Below are positions 15,599-23,567 of a stretch of DNA of 30,762 bases, piece after piece. The position numbers and the translations under genes were made by a program. Origin of the DNA: an uncultured Bariatricus sp. Lineage in GTDB: Bacteria > Bacillota > Clostridia > Lachnospirales > Lachnospiraceae. How positions within the stretch are numbered: the first letter of the stretch is position 1; every line of letters starts with the position of its first letter. Location of the stretch: contig CAKRFP010000029.1 in the NCBI GenBank assembly GCA_934320645.1, positions 1 to 30,762 of the forward strand, read 5' to 3'. The notes under the pieces were generated by a model. The model ran no database searches. It was not told the origin of the DNA and saw only the letters and a list, made by a program, of their open reading frames with translations.

Positions 15599-16498
15599 AT
15601 TATAAGAAAGAATAACTTATTTAAGAAAACAGTGGCAGTAGGTCTGGTTCTGCTGATGACAGCATCACTTGCTGCATGTGGCGGTAAAAAGACCGACACA
15701 AAAATAGAAGATAAAAAGACAGAAACTAAGGCTGACAAAGAAGAGGATGTAGAGCTTCAGGTATTTATCGCAGCCAGCCTGAATACGGCAATGACAGATA
15801 TTGCAGAGCGTTATGAAAAAGAGCATCCGAATGTAAAGATCGTCTACAATGCAGACAGCTCAGGAACTCTGCTGACACAGATTGAAGAAGGATATGAGTG
15901 TGACCTGTTCTTCTCCGCAGCACAGAAACAGATGGATCAGCTTGAGGCTGACGGACTGGTAGTAAAAGGAACCCGCCATAATGTAGTGAACAATCAGGTG
16001 GTTGTTATCACATTAAAGGACAGTGGTACAGCAGTAACCGGGCTTGAAAATTTAAATGAGGCAAAGAGCATTGCGCTCGCAGGCGGAAGTGTACCAGTTG
16101 GAAAATACACCCGTCAGGCGCTGATGAATCTCGGAATTCTGGACAAAGCAGACGATGCGTCTACCATCACAACAGAACAGGTTTCTGAAGCTCTTGGTGG
16201 AGCAGAGATCAGTGAGCAGGCAAATGTAAGCAAGGTGCTGATCGCAGTTACTGAGGGTGCATGCGAAGTTGGAACAACTTATTATTCTGATACATACGGA
16301 TACGAGGATCAGATCAAGATCCTTCAGACAGTAAGCTATGATTTGACAGGTAACGTGATTTACCCGATCTGCCGTGTAGAAAATAAAGAGGCAGATGATG
16401 CAAAGAAAAAAGCAGCCGATGATTTCCTTGCATATGTAACATCCGATGACGCAAAGAAGATCTTTGACAGTTACTATTTCGATACAAACGTAGAGTAA
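15599..16498 (+). CDS. modA: Molybdate ABC transporter substrate-binding lipoprotein ModA, apparent ATT start
   Basis: 299 residues. The signal peptide has an Arg/Lys n-region, a hydrophobic core and lipobox LAAC (Cys27), then a polar K/D/E/T-rich spacer and the type II periplasmic-binding fold (VFIAASLNTAMTDIAERYEKEHP, YNADSSGTLLTQIEEG, ECDLFFSAAQKQMDQLE). These are typical ModA ligand-site regions. There is no ATG, GTG or TTG at the right distance from the strong AGGGAGG (15584-15590). The codon 8 bases downstream is ATT (15599), followed by ATA. Upstream in-frame GTG and TTG codons inside the previous gene lack ribosome-binding sites, and the GTG at 15632 would remove the charged n-region. 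It binds molybdate for the ModBC pump. Confidence 0.85.
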   Translation: MIRKNNLFKKTVAVGLVLLMTASLAACGGKKTDTKIEDKKTETKADKEEDVELQVFIAASLNTAMTDIAERYEKEHPNVKIVYNADSSGTLLTQIEEGYECDLFFSAAQKQMDQLEADGLVVKGTRHNVVNNQVVVITLKDSGTAVTGLENLNEAKSIALAGGSVPVGKYTRQALMNLGILDKADDASTITTEQVSEALGGAEISEQANVSKVLIAVTEGACEVGTTYYSDTYGYEDQIKILQTVSYDLTGNVIYPICRVENKEADDAKKKAADDFLAYVTSDDAKKIFDSYYFDTNVE

Positions 16499-16510
16499 AA
16501 GAGGAACGAT

Positions 16511-17215
16511 ATGGAAGAAATAAGACAGATCCTTGCAGGGCTTGACTGGAGTCCGCTTTTCATTTCAATCAAAACAGGAATCGCAGCAACGATCGTGTCA
16601 TTCTTCCTGGGAATATGGGCAGCAAGAAAGGTGCTGAAAGCGAAGACGGGCCTCAGGGCAGTGCTGGATGGAATTCTGACACTGCCGCTGGTGCTCCCGC
16701 CGACGGTTGCAGGATTTTTCCTGCTGCTCATTTTCAGTACGAGAAGAACCGTTGGATCGTATCTTTATACGACATTTGATATCAAGATCGTACAGTCCTG
16801 GGCAGGATGCGTGATCGCGGCAACGGTGATTGCATTTCCACTGATGTACCGGAATGCAAGAGCAGCATTTGAACAGGTGGATGTGAACCTGATCTATGCG
16901 GCGCAGACGCTCGGTATGCCGGAGTGGAAGATTTTCTGGAGGGTGATCATGCCGGCGGCAGGTCCTGGAGTTGCATCCGGTACAATTCTTACATTTGCAA
17001 GAGCACTTGGAGAATACGGTGCGACCTCCATGCTTGCGGGCAATATTCCCGGAAAGACGGCAACCATTTCCCAGAGGATTGCAATGGTCATCCAGGACGG
17101 TGATTATCAGACGGCAGGCGTGTGGGTCGGAATTGTAATCCTGATCGCATTCGGAATAGTAGTACTTATGAATCTGGCATTTGGAAAGGGAATGAAACAT
17201 ACAAAGCAATGGTAG
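16511..17215 (+). CDS. modB: Molybdate ABC transporter permease ModB
   Basis: 234-residue inner-membrane permease with five to six hydrophobic segments and the EAA loop that contacts ModC (AQTLGMPEWKIFWRVIMPAAGPGVASG). LPLVLPPTVAGFFLL and GEYGATSMLAGNIPGKT are typical of ModB/CysT-type permeases. It overlaps modC by 7 bases. AGAGGA precedes its ATG. Confidence 0.95.
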   Translation: MEEIRQILAGLDWSPLFISIKTGIAATIVSFFLGIWAARKVLKAKTGLRAVLDGILTLPLVLPPTVAGFFLLLIFSTRRTVGSYLYTTFDIKIVQSWAGCVIAATVIAFPLMYRNARAAFEQVDVNLIYAAQTLGMPEWKIFWRVIMPAAGPGVASGTILTFARALGEYGATSMLAGNIPGKTATISQRIAMVIQDGDYQTAGVWVGIVILIAFGIVVLMNLAFGKGMKHTKQW

Positions 17216-18258
17216 AACTTGAGATAAAAAAACAGTATGGAAAATTCAGGCTGGATGTTGCCTTTAAAAGTGAAAAAAAGCGGATCGGAATCCTGGGCGC
17301 TTCCGGATGTGGGAAAAGCCTGACCTTGAAAAGTATTGCCGGGATCGAAAGACCGGAAAAAGGGCGGATCGTGATCGACGGAGTTACCCTTTTTGATGCC
17401 GGAAAAAATATTTTTCTGAAGCCGCAAAAAAGGAAAGTCGGTTATCTTTTTCAGAACTATGCGCTGTTTCCGAACATGACCGTGGAGCAGAATATCGGGA
17501 TTGGATTTACCGGGAACAAAGAAGACAAGCAGAAAATGGTAGAACAGCTGATCCATCATTTCCAGCTTGACGGACTGGAAAAACTTTATCCGTCAAAGCT
17601 TTCCGGCGGACAGCAGCAGAGAACGGCACTGGCACGGATCATGGCATATGAACCGGATGTGATCCTTCTGGACGAACCATTTTCAGCACTGGATGCGTAT
17701 CTTCGGGAGCGGATGCTGACCGAGCTGATGGAAATGCTGAGTGATTATGAAGGTACGGTGATCATGGTGTCCCACAGCAGGGATGAAATCTACAGCTTCA
17801 GTGAAGATGTTCTGGTAATTGAAGATGGACATGGAATCTGCCTGGGCCCGGTAAAAGAAGTATTTAATGCACCGCGCTATAAGACAGCGGCAAGACTTAC
17901 CGGCTGTAAAAATATTGCAGATGTTTGCCGGATGGATGCGCAGACGGTGTATGTGAAAGACTGGGATGTGCAGCTGACTTTTGAAGGACGCAGTGTGCCG
18001 GAGAATGTGAAGGCAATCGGGATCCGAGCTCATGATCTGATTCCGGTATATGGAACGATATCCGGGGCTATGCTGAAAGTTAAAGAATGGAAAAGAGTGG
18101 ATTATCCATTTGAACGAAAATATTTTATCCGATGCGAGTCGGGATGTGAGGATTTCTGCTGGTTTGTCCAAAGAGAGATTTCTGCCACTCTGGAAGAAAA
18201 AGGAATGCCGGATGCACTCGCATTTCCGGAAGAAAAAGTGCTGTTCCTTGAAGGATAG
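17209..18258 (+). CDS. modC: Molybdate ABC transporter ATPase ModC
   Basis: 349 residues. Walker A GASGCGKS is at 30-37, the Q-loop FQNYALFPN at 81-89, the signature LSGGQQQ at 131-137 and Walker B VILLDEP at 151-157. The switch His is H189. A C-terminal regulatory region (~230-349) follows the ATPase domain where ModC normally carries a molybdate/TOBE-like domain. It powers molybdate import through ModB. The ATG at 17209 lies inside the end of modB with no strong ribosome-binding site, so translation is probably coupled. Confidence 0.95.
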   Translation: MVELEIKKQYGKFRLDVAFKSEKKRIGILGASGCGKSLTLKSIAGIERPEKGRIVIDGVTLFDAGKNIFLKPQKRKVGYLFQNYALFPNMTVEQNIGIGFTGNKEDKQKMVEQLIHHFQLDGLEKLYPSKLSGGQQQRTALARIMAYEPDVILLDEPFSALDAYLRERMLTELMEMLSDYEGTVIMVSHSRDEIYSFSEDVLVIEDGHGICLGPVKEVFNAPRYKTAARLTGCKNIADVCRMDAQTVYVKDWDVQLTFEGRSVPENVKAIGIRAHDLIPVYGTISGAMLKVKEWKRVDYPFERKYFIRCESGCEDFCWFVQREISATLEEKGMPDALAFPEEKVLFLEG

Positions 18259-18276
18259 CGTGGCAGATGCTATAAT
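18248..18276 (+). promoter_or_regulatory. Promoter of the Crp/Fnr regulator gene
   Basis: The -35 is TTGAAG (18248-18253), with a 17-base spacer and an extended -10 TGC-TATAAT (TATAAT at 18271-18276). It overlaps the end of modC, so the regulator can be transcribed separately from the transporter genes. Confidence 0.78.
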
Positions 18277-18314
18277 GGACAAATAGAGAAAACGGGCAGA
18301 AGGTGGCAGCATAA

Positions 18315-18989
18315 ATGCAGAAAGAACAAGACAGGGAAGCAATTTACCGGAGCATTTTCTTCTGTGATATGGATCGGAAGAAGGCGGATGAGATCATTAA
18401 CCGGTTAGGCGGCAGAACCGTAACCTATGACAAGGGCGAAATCATCATAAGAGAAAGAGAAAAATTGAACAATATCGGAATCCTGCTTGACGGGGTGCTC
18501 TGTAAAGTGCAGTATTACCGGGATGGAACCGAACAGCTGGTCCAGAAGCTGGTCAGCTCGTTTGTTGTGGGAGTGGAGATTGCGGTCAGTGAAAAAAAGA
18601 CGAGTCCTTATGATATTTATGCATCGGAACAGGCGCACATTTTCTGGTTTCCTGTACGGGCGATGGAAGAAGAGGGTGTGCTGGATCTGCGTGAGAGGAT
18701 TGAGTTTTATAAGAAGACGGTTCATTTCCTTGCAAATGAAGATATCCGCAAGTGCAGGAAGATCGAACTGCTGTCGATCAGAGGAATCCGGGAAAGAATC
18801 GAGCAGTATCTGAGAATTCAGCAAAGCCGCCACAAAAGCAATGCCTTTGATATTGAATTTAACAGAGAACAGATGGCGAATTATCTGGGGATCAACCGGA
18901 GTGTGCTGTCACATGAGTTGAAAAAAATGGAAAAAGAGGGGATTTTGAAGGTCAGAAAGAATCATTTTGAGCTGACTGATAAAGAATAA
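18315..18989 (+). CDS. Crp/Fnr-family transcriptional regulator
   Basis: 224 residues. The N-terminal cyclic-nucleotide-binding-like beta barrel (~25-125) includes TYDKGEIIIREREKLNNIGILLDGVL, followed by the long dimer helix and a C-terminal winged helix (~155-220) with recognition region NREQMANYLGINRSVLSHELKKMEKEGIL. The N-terminal Cys cluster that binds iron-sulfur in FNR is absent (only one Cys there), so it is not an FNR-type oxygen sensor. Its position after modABC suggests control of the molybdenum/hydroxylase genes; the 5-N4-5 palindromes at 12270 and 14434 are candidate sites. The effector is unknown. Confidence 0.9.
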   Translation: MQKEQDREAIYRSIFFCDMDRKKADEIINRLGGRTVTYDKGEIIIREREKLNNIGILLDGVLCKVQYYRDGTEQLVQKLVSSFVVGVEIAVSEKKTSPYDIYASEQAHIFWFPVRAMEEEGVLDLRERIEFYKKTVHFLANEDIRKCRKIELLSIRGIRERIEQYLRIQQSRHKSNAFDIEFNREQMANYLGINRSVLSHELKKMEKEGILKVRKNHFELTDKE

Positions 18990-19022
18990 GACAGAATTTC
19001 TGCTGAAAATATCGAAAAATGG

Positions 19023-19051
19023 TTGGTTTTTATCAGAATATAGTTTATAAT
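19023..19051 (+). promoter_or_regulatory. Promoter of zapA
   Basis: The -35 is TTGGTT (19023-19028) and the -10 is TATAAT (19046-19051), with a 17-base spacer. The AAGGAGG ribosome-binding site follows about 20 bases later. Confidence 0.78.
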
Positions 19052-19083
19052 GAGAAAAGGATTAGGCGGCAAGGAGGTTCTTT

Positions 19084-19497
19084 ATGGCATCGTCAAAAAA
19101 TTATACAGAAGTTTTGATAGGCGGCAAGGTATTCACCCTGAGCGGATTCGAGAGTGAAGATTATCTGCAGAAGGTATCCACCTATCTGAACCATAAAATC
19201 GAGGAATGTACAAGCAGCGATGGATACCGCAAGCAGAGTGCGGAAGCCAGAAGTGTGCTTCTTGCTTTAAATATAGCAGATGATTATTTTAAAGCCAAGA
19301 AACAGGGCGGCGCATTAGAAAGCGACATCGAAGCAAAAGACAAAGAAATGTACGACTTAAAGCATGAACTGATCTCAGTTCAGATCAAGTATGAGAATGC
19401 AGAGAAAGCACTGGATAAGTTAAAAGCAGAGAACCAGGAACTGCAGATGAAGATCGTACAGCTTGAAACAGAAATGAAAAATCACCACAAAAAATAG
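19084..19497 (+). CDS. zapA: Cell division protein ZapA
   Basis: 137 residues. The N-terminal ZapA domain (~5-70: TEVLIGGKVFTLSGFESEDYLQKVSTYLNHKI) promotes FtsZ bundling at midcell. The C-terminal half (~75-135) is a Lys/Glu-rich coiled coil for oligomerisation, longer than in the shortest ZapA proteins. The gene precedes a U32 peptidase gene, a common Clostridia order. The terminator begins within the last codons. Confidence 0.92.
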   Translation: MASSKNYTEVLIGGKVFTLSGFESEDYLQKVSTYLNHKIEECTSSDGYRKQSAEARSVLLALNIADDYFKAKKQGGALESDIEAKDKEMYDLKHELISVQIKYENAEKALDKLKAENQELQMKIVQLETEMKNHHKK

Positions 19498-19521
19498 ACT
19501 GTCCTGAGGCAGTCTATTTTT
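19490..19521 (+). terminator. Terminator of zapA
   Basis: AAAAATAGACTG (19490-19501) pairs perfectly over 12 bp with CAGTCTATTTTT (19510-19521). The stem includes the stop codon of zapA. Confidence 0.88.
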
Positions 19522-19595
19522 GATACCGGAGTATTTGATGAAGCTGCAGGTGGCAGCCCTCGGATATGCATGCCGGTTTGGAATAAAGGAGTTAT

Positions 19596-22010
19596 ATGAA
19601 AGACAGAGTTGAGATTCTTGCACCGGCGGGAAGTATGGAGTGTCTGAAAGCAGCGGTCGCGGCAGGAGCGGACGCAGTATACACTGGCGGCGCTCATTTC
19701 GGGGCACGTGCCTATGCCCATAACCTGACGGAGGAAGAACTTTTAGAAGCAATTGATTATGTGCATCTGCACGGGAGAAGACTGTATCTGACGGTAAATA
19801 CACTGATCAAGGACCGGGAGATGGAAAGACAGATGTATGATTATCTGCTTCCTTATTACAGACAGGGACTGGATGCGGTGATTGTACAGGATATCGGACT
19901 TTTCCGGTTTATCCGGAAGCATTTCCCGGATCTTCCGATCCACGCAAGTACCCAGATGACACTTGCGGGAGTTGATGGAGCAAAGTTTCTTGAAAAAGAA
20001 GGCGCACAGCGCATTGTTACTTCCAGAGAACTGAGTATGGCAGAGGTGAAGAAGATTGCCGGTGAGACGGAGCTTGAGATCGAAAGCTTTGTCCATGGGG
20101 CACTCTGCTACTGTTATTCGGGACAGTGCCTGTTCAGCAGCTTTATCGGTGGCAGAAGCGGTAACCGGGGACAGTGTGCGCAGCCGTGCAGACTGCTCTA
20201 TCAGACACCGGACGCCAAGAAACCGCAGTATCTGCTGAGTCTTAAGGATATCTGTACTCTGGATCTGATCCCGGAGATGATTGAAAGCGGGGTCTATTCC
20301 TTCAAGATCGAAGGACGGATGAAGAAGCCGGAATATGCGGCGGCAGTTGCGTTCCAGTACCGGAAGTATGCAGATCTTTATCTGAAATATTATGAAGAAT
20401 GCCCGGAGGGAGAAGATCCGGCTGAGTATGCGAAAAAGAGGTACCGTGTCCGTGAGGAAGACAGGCAGATGCTTCTTGATCTGTACAACCGTGGCGGTTT
20501 CCATACCGGTTATTATCATACGCAGAACGGACGCGAGATGGTTTCCTTAAACCGTCCGAACCATGCAGGGGTACCGGCTGTGAAAGTGCTTGGCAAAAAG
20601 GGCAGAAATGTAACAGCGAAAGCGTTAACAGATCTGTCTCCACAGGATATCATTGAGCTTCCGATGCGCAGAGGCAGGGAAAAAGCGGATAACTATACGT
20701 GCAAGGATGCAGTCAGAAAAGGAATGACCATGCAGATCCCGGTATTTACAGACACGCCATTCAAGAGGGATGAGATCTGGATGCGTACAAGGAACAGTGC
20801 GCTGATCGGAAGACTGCATGAAGAATTTGTGGATGCAAAAGTAAAAGAGCGGATCCGGGGAACTTTCCGGCTGTATCCGCAGGAGACGGCAGAGCTTACT
20901 GTACGGTGCCGTGACACAGAGATTACGGTTACGGGCGAGAAAGCACAGGAAGCCTTAAGTCAGCCGATGAGCAGAGAACGGATCGAGAAGCAGCTCCGCA
21001 AGACAGGCAATACAGAATTTGAATTCTCCTTTTTAAAAGTGGAGATCGGAGAGAAAGTATTTCTTCCGATGCAGAGCCTGAATGAGCTTCGCAGGGAGGC
21101 TCTGGAAATGTTGGAGAATGCGATCTGTGAGAAATACCGAAGAGGCAGAGAAGTGGAAAATCCGGAAGAAGATCAAAGTGTATTCGCAAAAGAGGAGCCA
21201 TCTCTTTTGGGATGGACAGCATCGGTAAGAACGGCAGAGCAGATGAAAGTGCTTGTGGAAGAAGAGGCAATAGGAAGAATCTATGCGGACTGTACCATGT
21301 TCCCACGGATCTGGGAGAAGGACAGCTATTTGGAATGGATTGCAAAAGCACATGCAGCAGGAAAAGAACTTTATCTGGTGATGCCTTATATTTTCCGGGA
21401 GAGAACCAGGAAGCAGTACGAAGGTGCGTATGACCGGATCTTCGGAGCCGGATGGGATGGCGTCCTGATCGCGAATTATGAAAGCTATGCCTTTCTGAAA
21501 GCGCATGGCTATACCGGAAAGATCATGACGGATTATAATCTTTATGAATTTAACCAGGAGAGCCGGAAATTCTGGAAGGAAAAAGGTGTTTCTGAATTCA
21601 CAGCTCCGGTGGAACTAAATGAAAGAGAACTTCAGGATCTCCGGGTGGAAGACGGGGAAGTCATCGTGTACGGTTATCTTCCGATGATGGTTTCCGCAGG
21701 CTGCATCCAGAAGACAACAAAGGGATGTCAGCAAAAATCCGGACAGACGACAATAACTGACAGATATCGTAATCCGTTTGTGGTAAAAAATGAATGTGAT
21801 TACTGTTATAATATCCTTTACAATTATGTGCCGCTGTATCTGGGTGACCGGATGGAGGAGGTATACCGGACTGGTCCGGGACGGATCCGTCTGATGTTTA
21901 CTACCGAAAGACAGCAGGAGGTAAGACAGATTTTAAGTGCGTACTTTGAAGGAAAAGAGCTTCCGGAGGGAACGTACACCAGGGGACACTGGAAAAGAGG
22001 AATAAAGTAG
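19596..22010 (+). CDS. U32 family peptidase with DUF3656 domain
   Basis: 804 residues. The N-terminal U32 domain (~1-330) contains APAGSMECLKAAVAAGADAVYTGG and the U32 signature around ESFVHGALCYCYSGQCLFSS. That is followed by a Cys pair (GQCAQPC) and SLKDICTLDLIPEMIESGVYSFKIEGRMK. The middle and C-terminal parts match the long clostridial form, with further Cys near 720-735 and in NECDYCYN. Although named peptidases, close relatives such as E. coli RlhA act in hydroxylation of 23S rRNA C2501, and the conserved Cys fit a redox or metal site; the role here is therefore open. AAAGGAG precedes the ATG. Confidence 0.9.
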   Translation: MKDRVEILAPAGSMECLKAAVAAGADAVYTGGAHFGARAYAHNLTEEELLEAIDYVHLHGRRLYLTVNTLIKDREMERQMYDYLLPYYRQGLDAVIVQDIGLFRFIRKHFPDLPIHASTQMTLAGVDGAKFLEKEGAQRIVTSRELSMAEVKKIAGETELEIESFVHGALCYCYSGQCLFSSFIGGRSGNRGQCAQPCRLLYQTPDAKKPQYLLSLKDICTLDLIPEMIESGVYSFKIEGRMKKPEYAAAVAFQYRKYADLYLKYYEECPEGEDPAEYAKKRYRVREEDRQMLLDLYNRGGFHTGYYHTQNGREMVSLNRPNHAGVPAVKVLGKKGRNVTAKALTDLSPQDIIELPMRRGREKADNYTCKDAVRKGMTMQIPVFTDTPFKRDEIWMRTRNSALIGRLHEEFVDAKVKERIRGTFRLYPQETAELTVRCRDTEITVTGEKAQEALSQPMSRERIEKQLRKTGNTEFEFSFLKVEIGEKVFLPMQSLNELRREALEMLENAICEKYRRGREVENPEEDQSVFAKEEPSLLGWTASVRTAEQMKVLVEEEAIGRIYADCTMFPRIWEKDSYLEWIAKAHAAGKELYLVMPYIFRERTRKQYEGAYDRIFGAGWDGVLIANYESYAFLKAHGYTGKIMTDYNLYEFNQESRKFWKEKGVSEFTAPVELNERELQDLRVEDGEVIVYGYLPMMVSAGCIQKTTKGCQQKSGQTTITDRYRNPFVVKNECDYCYNILYNYVPLYLGDRMEEVYRTGPGRIRLMFTTERQQEVRQILSAYFEGKELPEGTYTRGHWKRGIK

Positions 22011-22018
22011 GTGGAATT

Positions 22019-23551
22019 TTGGTCAATATAATTGTAGAACTGTCAAAATATCTGATGATAGCCCTGATGCTGGTCTATACATTTGAATGTTTTGCGGTGT
22101 TTAATTATGCAGATGAGTGTACACAGAGAAGTATTTTCCGGAAGCAGAATGTGCTGATGTTTCTGCTTCATATGATCGCATTTCTGGTAATGTATCTGCA
22201 GACAAATGAGACAAAGATGGTTGGCTTTTACGGGATGCAGGTGGTTCTGTTCCTGGCAGTCATTTTGCTGTACACAAAAATTTACCCGCGTATATCACGA
22301 CTGGTCGTGAATAATATGTGTATGCTGATGGCGGTCGGTTTTATTATGATCACAAGGCTTTCGTATTCGCTTGCGGTGAAGCAGTTTATCATTGTCAGTG
22401 TATCGGTTGCACTGAGCCTTGTGATTCCGGTGATTATCCGGAAAGTGAAGGTTCTGTCAGAATGGAAAATATTTTATGCGATCGCCGGTGTTGTCATGCT
22501 GGGGGTTGTTATCGTGGTAGGACGTGTGACCGGAGGCGCAATGCTGAACGTGGCGATTGGAGGATTTACCCTTCAGCCATCCGAACTGGTAAAGATCATT
22601 TTTGTATTTTTTGTTGCAGCGAGTCTTAAGGAAGATACTTCCTTTAAAAATATTGTGATCACAACGACAGTTGCAGCCATGCATGTACTGATCCTGGTCG
22701 TATCCAAGGATCTGGGTGCGGCGCTGATCATCTTTGCCGTATATCTGGTGATGCTTTACGTGGCGAGCAGACAGCCCCTTTACGTGCTTGCGGGACTGCT
22801 TGCAGGAAGCGGGGCATCGGTTGTGGCGTACAAGCTATTTAACCATGTCCGTGTGCGTGTACTGGTATGGAAGGATCCATTTGCCATTTACAACGAGGGT
22901 GGCTATCAGGTGGCGCAGTCTCTGATGGCGATCGGCACGGGAAGTTGGTTTGGAATGGGACTTTTTCAGGGGGCGGCAGATCAGATACCGGTTGCAGAGT
23001 CGGATTTTATCTTTTCGGCAATCGCGGAAGAGATGGGACTGATCTTTGCACTCTGTCTGATTCTGGTATGTGTCAGTGTTTATATGATGTTTCTGAATAT
23101 TGCGATGCAGCTTCGGGACAGCTTCTATAAACTGGTGGCACTGGGACTTGGAACCTGTTATATTTTCCAGACATTTCTGACGGTCGGAGGCGTGACCAAA
23201 TTCATTCCGTCTACCGGAGTGACACTTCCACTGGTAAGCTACGGCGGAACGTCCGTCCTCAGTACGATCATTATGTTTGCGATCATTCAGGGACTGTATG
23301 TATTAAGAGAAGACGAGGAAGAGGACATTGAAAGAAAGAAATTACAGAAACGGCGAACTTCCAGATCTGGATCAGCAGCTGGAGAGTCTGCCCGACGAGA
23401 GCGGACATCGCGACCAAAAGAAGAAGGAACAAGGAAAAAGCCGCAGCAGACGACCGGACGGCGAACCGAAGAGAAAGGCCGCACGCAGCAGTCAAAGAGA
23501 CGGACAGGGGCGTCAGAAGGAAGCACAGGCAGAAAGAAGCGGAGCCAGTAA
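22019..23551 (+). CDS. FtsW/RodA/SpoVE-family peptidoglycan glycosyltransferase
   Basis: 510 residues with about ten membrane segments in the first ~440. SEDS-family features include GGFTLQPSELVKIIFVFFVA, the loop NEGGYQVAQSLMAIGTGSWFGMGLFQGA, VAESDFIFSAIAEEMG and the C-terminal STGVTLPLVSYGGTSVLS. It polymerises lipid II together with the class B PBP encoded next. The start is TTG at 22019 behind TAGGTGG; no ATG or GTG fits. The C-terminal ~70 residues are an Arg/Lys/Ser/Thr-rich disordered tail that overlaps, in another frame, the possible N-terminal extension of the PBP. FtsW versus RodA cannot be separated here. Confidence 0.92.
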   Translation: MVNIIVELSKYLMIALMLVYTFECFAVFNYADECTQRSIFRKQNVLMFLLHMIAFLVMYLQTNETKMVGFYGMQVVLFLAVILLYTKIYPRISRLVVNNMCMLMAVGFIMITRLSYSLAVKQFIIVSVSVALSLVIPVIIRKVKVLSEWKIFYAIAGVVMLGVVIVVGRVTGGAMLNVAIGGFTLQPSELVKIIFVFFVAASLKEDTSFKNIVITTTVAAMHVLILVVSKDLGAALIIFAVYLVMLYVASRQPLYVLAGLLAGSGASVVAYKLFNHVRVRVLVWKDPFAIYNEGGYQVAQSLMAIGTGSWFGMGLFQGAADQIPVAESDFIFSAIAEEMGLIFALCLILVCVSVYMMFLNIAMQLRDSFYKLVALGLGTCYIFQTFLTVGGVTKFIPSTGVTLPLVSYGGTSVLSTIIMFAIIQGLYVLREDEEEDIERKKLQKRRTSRSGSAAGESARRERTSRPKEEGTRKKPQQTTGRRTEEKGRTQQSKRRTGASEGSTGRKKRSQ

Positions 23552-23567
23552 GAAAAAAGAAAAACGG

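Noticed and set aside
14695..15738. Long antisense open frame (~347 codons) opposite the molybdopterin-binding protein gene
   Set aside because: No ribosome-binding site or recognisable domain; the plus-strand gene has clear conserved motifs.
18315..18989. FNR-type oxygen sensor
   Set aside because: The N-terminal Cys cluster needed for the iron-sulfur centre is missing.
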